A DNA stretch of 8,703 nt from Spirochaeta sp. (GTDB lineage: Bacteria; Spirochaetota; Spirochaetia; DSM-2461): positions 1-8,703 of the forward strand of contig DAOVYP010000068.1 of the NCBI GenBank assembly GCA_030635565.1, given 5' to 3'. The notes under the pieces were generated by a model. The model did not search any database. It was not told where the DNA came from and saw only the letters and a program-made list of their open reading frames with translations. Position numbers and translations under genes: made by a program. This document shows positions 6,189 to 8,703 of this stretch, piece by piece; within the stretch, counting starts at the first letter, position 1; every line of letters begins with the position of its first letter.

Positions 6189-6818
6189 ATCCCTGATTTC
6201 CTGGACAAAGGGGTCGACGACTTTCAGGAGTGCCTCCCGTTCCAGGCCGGCAACTTTGATGATGCCCAGTTTGTTGGTGGGATTCTCACCCCGTACCGAA
6301 CCGAATGCCAGGATGTCCCCACCGGCATCTTTGATGGCCCCGGCAAGATTGGCGAGTTCGCCCGGGATGTTGGGCAGGAGGGCCGTCAGGCGAAGTCCCT
6401 TTTCCCGACTGGCAAAGAGTTCGATGAAAATTTCAAATATATCGGATTCGGTGATGATTCCGGTAAGTATACCGCCGTCCACCACCGGGAGTCCGCCGAT
6501 ATCGTTATCCGACAGCAGACGGGCGGCTTCCTCCACCGGTGTATCGGAAGTACAGGATACGGCGTTAGAGGTCATGACAGCCCCGACTTCGAGCCTGGCT
6601 AGAAGCGAGGACATCTCCCAGACATCCAGGGTACTGGCAGGAGAGGGAGAGGCGTACAGAATATCCTTCTCCGTGATAATACCAATAAGACCGCCCTTGT
6701 CATTGATGACGGGCAGCCGGTGAATTTTTTCTTTTTTCATGATTTCCCGGGCATCGGTAACCGAGTCTGATTTCTTCACGGTAAAGGGATTTTTCGTCAT
6801 TCGGTCGCTTACATTCAT
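6174..6818 (-). CDS. CBS-CBS-ACT domain protein (AcuB-like)
   Basis: The protein has 214 residues and no signal peptide or membrane segment, so it is probably a cytosolic regulator. CBS 1 spans about residues 7-55 (MTKNPFTV, HRLPVIND, GIITEKDIL) and CBS 2 about 80-132 (VMTSNAVSC, GGLPVVDGG, GIITESDIF), a Bateman pair that usually binds adenine nucleotides. An ACT-like domain follows at about 141-205 (RLTALLPNIPGELANLAGAIKDAGGDI), a fold that often senses amino acids. The order CBS-CBS-ACT is that of AcuB-type proteins, whose exact mechanism is poorly defined; I do not assign a symbol. It is convergent with azlD (15-base overlap) and divergent from the kinase gene. Sensing of branched-chain amino acids is an inference from context only. 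Confidence 0.9.
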   Translation of the reverse strand: MNVSDRMTKNPFTVKKSDSVTDAREIMKKEKIHRLPVINDKGGLIGIITEKDILYASPSPASTLDVWEMSSLLARLEVGAVMTSNAVSCTSDTPVEEAARLLSDNDIGGLPVVDGGILTGIITESDIFEIFIELFASREKGLRLTALLPNIPGELANLAGAIKDAGGDILAFGSVRGENPTNKLGIIKVAGLEREALLKVVDPFVQEIRDLREL

Positions 6819-6824
6819 AAGTTA

Positions 6825-6853
6825 ATCCTAGGCCCGGGGATGCTCACTGTCAA
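6825..6853 (-). promoter_or_regulatory. Near-consensus sigma70-type promoter of the CBS-ACT gene
   Basis: On the minus strand a perfect TTGACA (6848-6853) is followed after exactly 17 bases by TAGGAT (6825-6830, 4 of 6 to TATAAT). A start point seven bases after the -10 box falls on the A of the ATG at 6818, which predicts a leaderless or nearly leaderless mRNA. The AGGA that could be read as a ribosome binding site is then part of the -10 box. Confidence 0.6.
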
Positions 6854-6881
6854 TTTTCAACCCCCTGCAAGCCTACCGGGA

Positions 6882-6900
6882 GCAGTATTGTATATACTGC
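6882..6900. promoter_or_regulatory. Perfect inverted repeat (operator candidate) over the kinase -10 box
   Basis: GCAGTAT (6882-6888) and ATACTGC (6894-6900) are perfect 7-bp arms around a 5-base spacer. The right arm region contains TATACT (6893-6898), 5 of 6 to the -10 consensus, whose start point would fall about 6904-6905, only a few bases before the kinase ATG at 6911. No good -35 box lies 16-18 bases upstream. The symmetry and position fit a dimeric regulator binding site between the divergent genes. Confidence 0.5.
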
Positions 6901-6910
6901 AATAGAAAGT

Positions 6911-8703
6911 ATGGACATAAAACTCTGGACCGTCGCGTTCTTCATCCTGCTCAGCCTCTTTATAGCCGCTCTGGTACACATCAGGCTGCTTAAGGGGAAT
7001 CTCCGGAACGCCGGGACGGAAAAGGACAGGCTCTTCAGGAGGACTTCCGGGTTTCTTCTGGTTCTGGGTGAAAATCTGAAAATCCATGATGTCAGCTGGT
7101 CCATTCTCCGGAAATTTCACCTGAAAACCGAAGATCTATTGGGGCAGTACATCGACAAAACCGTACTCTGGCCTGATACGGAAAAAGGCCGTAACGACTC
7201 TTTAAATGCATTTCGCAAGGCCCTGAGCGGTATACCATCGGTGTTTTCCTACGATCTTACAGACGCCGAAGGGCGGGGTTTCAGTCTGGAGATAAAGGCC
7301 TTTCCCATTCCTTCCGCATCCGGGGGAAAGCAGGACATCTTCTGTGTCGGCCGGGATATGACCACCGAAACCGGGACGAAACAGATGCTGACGAGACGTG
7401 TCATGGTGGAAGATATCATCGCCAGAATTTCCACTTCCGCATTAACCGCTGTCCGTGTGAAGGAATGCGTTCCGGGGATTCTGGAATCCGCCGGGGAATT
7501 CCTCGACGCCAGACGTGCGTTCTTTTTTCAGACCGACAGAAACAGCAGCATCATATGGGAATCGATTTGGAACGCGGAGGAAACACCTCAACTGGAAGAG
7601 TATTGGCGGAGTCTGAAAATGGAATCTATCAAGCAATTTATGATTGAACCTGGATTCATCTCCATACGGAATCTCCAGGGTAACGAATCTCTTCCGGAAT
7701 CCTTCAGGAAGCTGGCGGCAATTACCGGCACAGGATCTCTTATCATCACGTCGCTGGAAGACGCGGACGGAACGATATTCGGTTATGCAGGATTCTCATT
7801 CAATCGTTCGAAACCTCCTGAAGACGAATCGTCATCTCTGCTTTTCAGGCTCCTTTCGACGACGCTGACCGGCCTGCTCTCGAAAATCGACGCCCAGAGG
7901 GACATGGAACTCTTCCGTCAATTGGTTGATGTCGCCGGACAGGGGGTTGTCCTGATGGATGTTGACGGACAGATGACTTATGCCAACAGGGCGTATTACG
8001 AACTGACCGGCCGGGAGGCCGACAGCTCCGAGCCGGTATGGAATGTATACGCGGATTCTTTCAGCGACAAGGTGAGACTCCTGATTCTCCCTCTGGTGAG
8101 AACCGGGGAAAGATGGACCGGAGAGCTGCGGATAATTAAGAGCGACAATACCGGCATCGATACCGTTGAGACTTTCTATCCCATCGTAACCGGTACCGAT
8201 GAGCCCCGGTTTATCGTCAACGTCATCACTGATATCTCCGACCGGAAGCGATTGGAAGGTCAGCTGATTGCCGCGAAGAAAGAAGCGGACCATGCCAACC
8301 GTGCCAAGAGCGACTACCTGGCGAACATGAGCCATGAAATCAGGACTCCGATGAATGCCGTTATCGGCCTCACCTATCTGGCTCTTCAGACCGATCTTGA
8401 TAATCGTCAGCGGGATTATCTGATGAAGGTCAATACCGCGGCAAAAAATCTGCTCGTTATTATAAACGACATCCTCGATCTGTCAAAAATCGAATCGGGT
8501 CACCTGGAGCTTGAAACGGTACAGTTTTCCCTCGATGAAGTGCTGGACAACCTGGCGGATATGATTGCGGACAAAGCCCGGGGCAAAGGGTTGAAACTGC
8601 TGTTCTCAAGAGCTCCGGAAATCCAGGACTCCCGTACCGGCGACCGTTTCCGTCTCGGTCAGGTACTGCTCAATCTGGTTGACAATGCGATTAAATTCAC
8701 TAA
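6911..8703 (+). CDS. Sensor histidine kinase, TM-PAS-GAF-PAS-HisKA-HATPase (3' end outside window)
   Basis: The frame is open from ATG 6911 to the edge (597 codons). One N-terminal membrane anchor (about 5-24) is followed by cytoplasmic sensor modules: a PAS-like domain (about 45-140), a GAF-like domain (about 165-320) and a clear PAS domain (about 334-445, VVLMDVDGQMTYANRAYYELTG, ending in DISDRK). A coiled linker then leads to the dimerisation domain with SHEIRTPMNAVIGL, His475 being the phosphorylated residue. The HATPase domain has begun: the N-box with Asn588 and Asn592 (NLVDNAIKFT) lies at the very edge. Sequences of this SHEIRTPMN type are often hybrid kinases with receiver domains, so the missing part may carry them. 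There is no periplasmic sensing loop, so the signal is probably intracellular. No Shine-Dalgarno precedes the ATG, consistent with a very short leader. Confidence 0.92.
   Translation, partial: MDIKLWTVAFFILLSLFIAALVHIRLLKGNLRNAGTEKDRLFRRTSGFLLVLGENLKIHDVSWSILRKFHLKTEDLLGQYIDKTVLWPDTEKGRNDSLNAFRKALSGIPSVFSYDLTDAEGRGFSLEIKAFPIPSASGGKQDIFCVGRDMTTETGTKQMLTRRVMVEDIIARISTSALTAVRVKECVPGILESAGEFLDARRAFFFQTDRNSSIIWESIWNAEETPQLEEYWRSLKMESIKQFMIEPGFISIRNLQGNESLPESFRKLAAITGTGSLIITSLEDADGTIFGYAGFSFNRSKPPEDESSSLLFRLLSTTLTGLLSKIDAQRDMELFRQLVDVAGQGVVLMDVDGQMTYANRAYYELTGREADSSEPVWNVYADSFSDKVRLLILPLVRTGERWTGELRIIKSDNTGIDTVETFYPIVTGTDEPRFIVNVITDISDRKRLEGQLIAAKKEADHANRAKSDYLANMSHEIRTPMNAVIGLTYLALQTDLDNRQRDYLMKVNTAAKNLLVIINDILDLSKIESGHLELETVQFSLDEVLDNLADMIADKARGKGLKLLFSRAPEIQDSRTGDRFRLGQVLLNLVDNAIKFT

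Noticed and set aside
7832..8335. Minus-strand open frame opposite the kinase PAS domain
   Set aside because: The sense strand carries an uninterrupted kinase with PAS and HisKA motifs, and the antisense product matches nothing.
1..8703. CRISPR array or defence system
   Set aside because: No regularly spaced direct repeats and no Cas, nuclease, toxin-antitoxin or restriction-type genes are visible; the leucine-rich repeat periodicity near 1-500 is coding.

Overview
The window looks like a chromosomal stretch from a free-living spirochaete-type bacterium of roughly mid GC content. This placement is an inference. It rests on a short lipoprotein signal ending in a relaxed lipobox (LPSC), on the style of the tyrosine recombinase N-terminus, and on the gene mix. 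No rRNA or other firm taxonomic marker is present.

Layout. (i) 1-1135, minus: the 5' part of a secreted lipoprotein with a probable concanavalin-like domain followed by leucine-rich repeats; it runs off the left edge. (ii) About 1136-3540: an accessory, AT-richer zone. It holds an IS3-family remnant (left end, intact orfA, orfB lost), a stretch of unrecognised sequence, and a complete tyrosine recombinase on the minus strand. (iii) 3544-3617, minus: a tRNA with anticodon CAT, followed by a hairpin terminator lying between it and the recombinase. (iv) 3893-6188, plus: a tight avtA-azlC-azlD operon coding for a valine-pyruvate aminotransferase and a two-subunit branched-chain amino acid exporter. 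(v) 6174-6818, minus: a CBS-CBS-ACT protein whose 3' end overlaps azlD by 15 bases. (vi) 6911-8703, plus: a sensor histidine kinase divergent from the CBS gene and cut by the right edge inside its ATPase domain.

How the genes work together. AvtA exchanges amino groups between valine and pyruvate, and AzlCD-type pairs export branched-chain amino acids, so the operon plausibly balances valine/alanine pools and relieves excess. The convergent CBS-ACT protein has the domain types that bind nucleotides and small metabolites such as amino acids. A link to the exporter is suggested only by position. The tRNA plus adjacent recombinase is the classic arrangement of an integrated element, but no second attachment site is visible in the window.

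Main points for a second look. The first 15 codons of avtA sit in a different frame from the rest, consistent with one missing base near 3935-3937. A perfect 7-bp inverted repeat overlaps the likely -10 box of the histidine kinase. A near-consensus promoter is placed so that the CBS-ACT mRNA would start at its own ATG. The IS3 remnant keeps its A6 slippage site, followed by an unusually long open frame that is not transposase. I saw no CRISPR array, rRNA, or clear new defence-type system.
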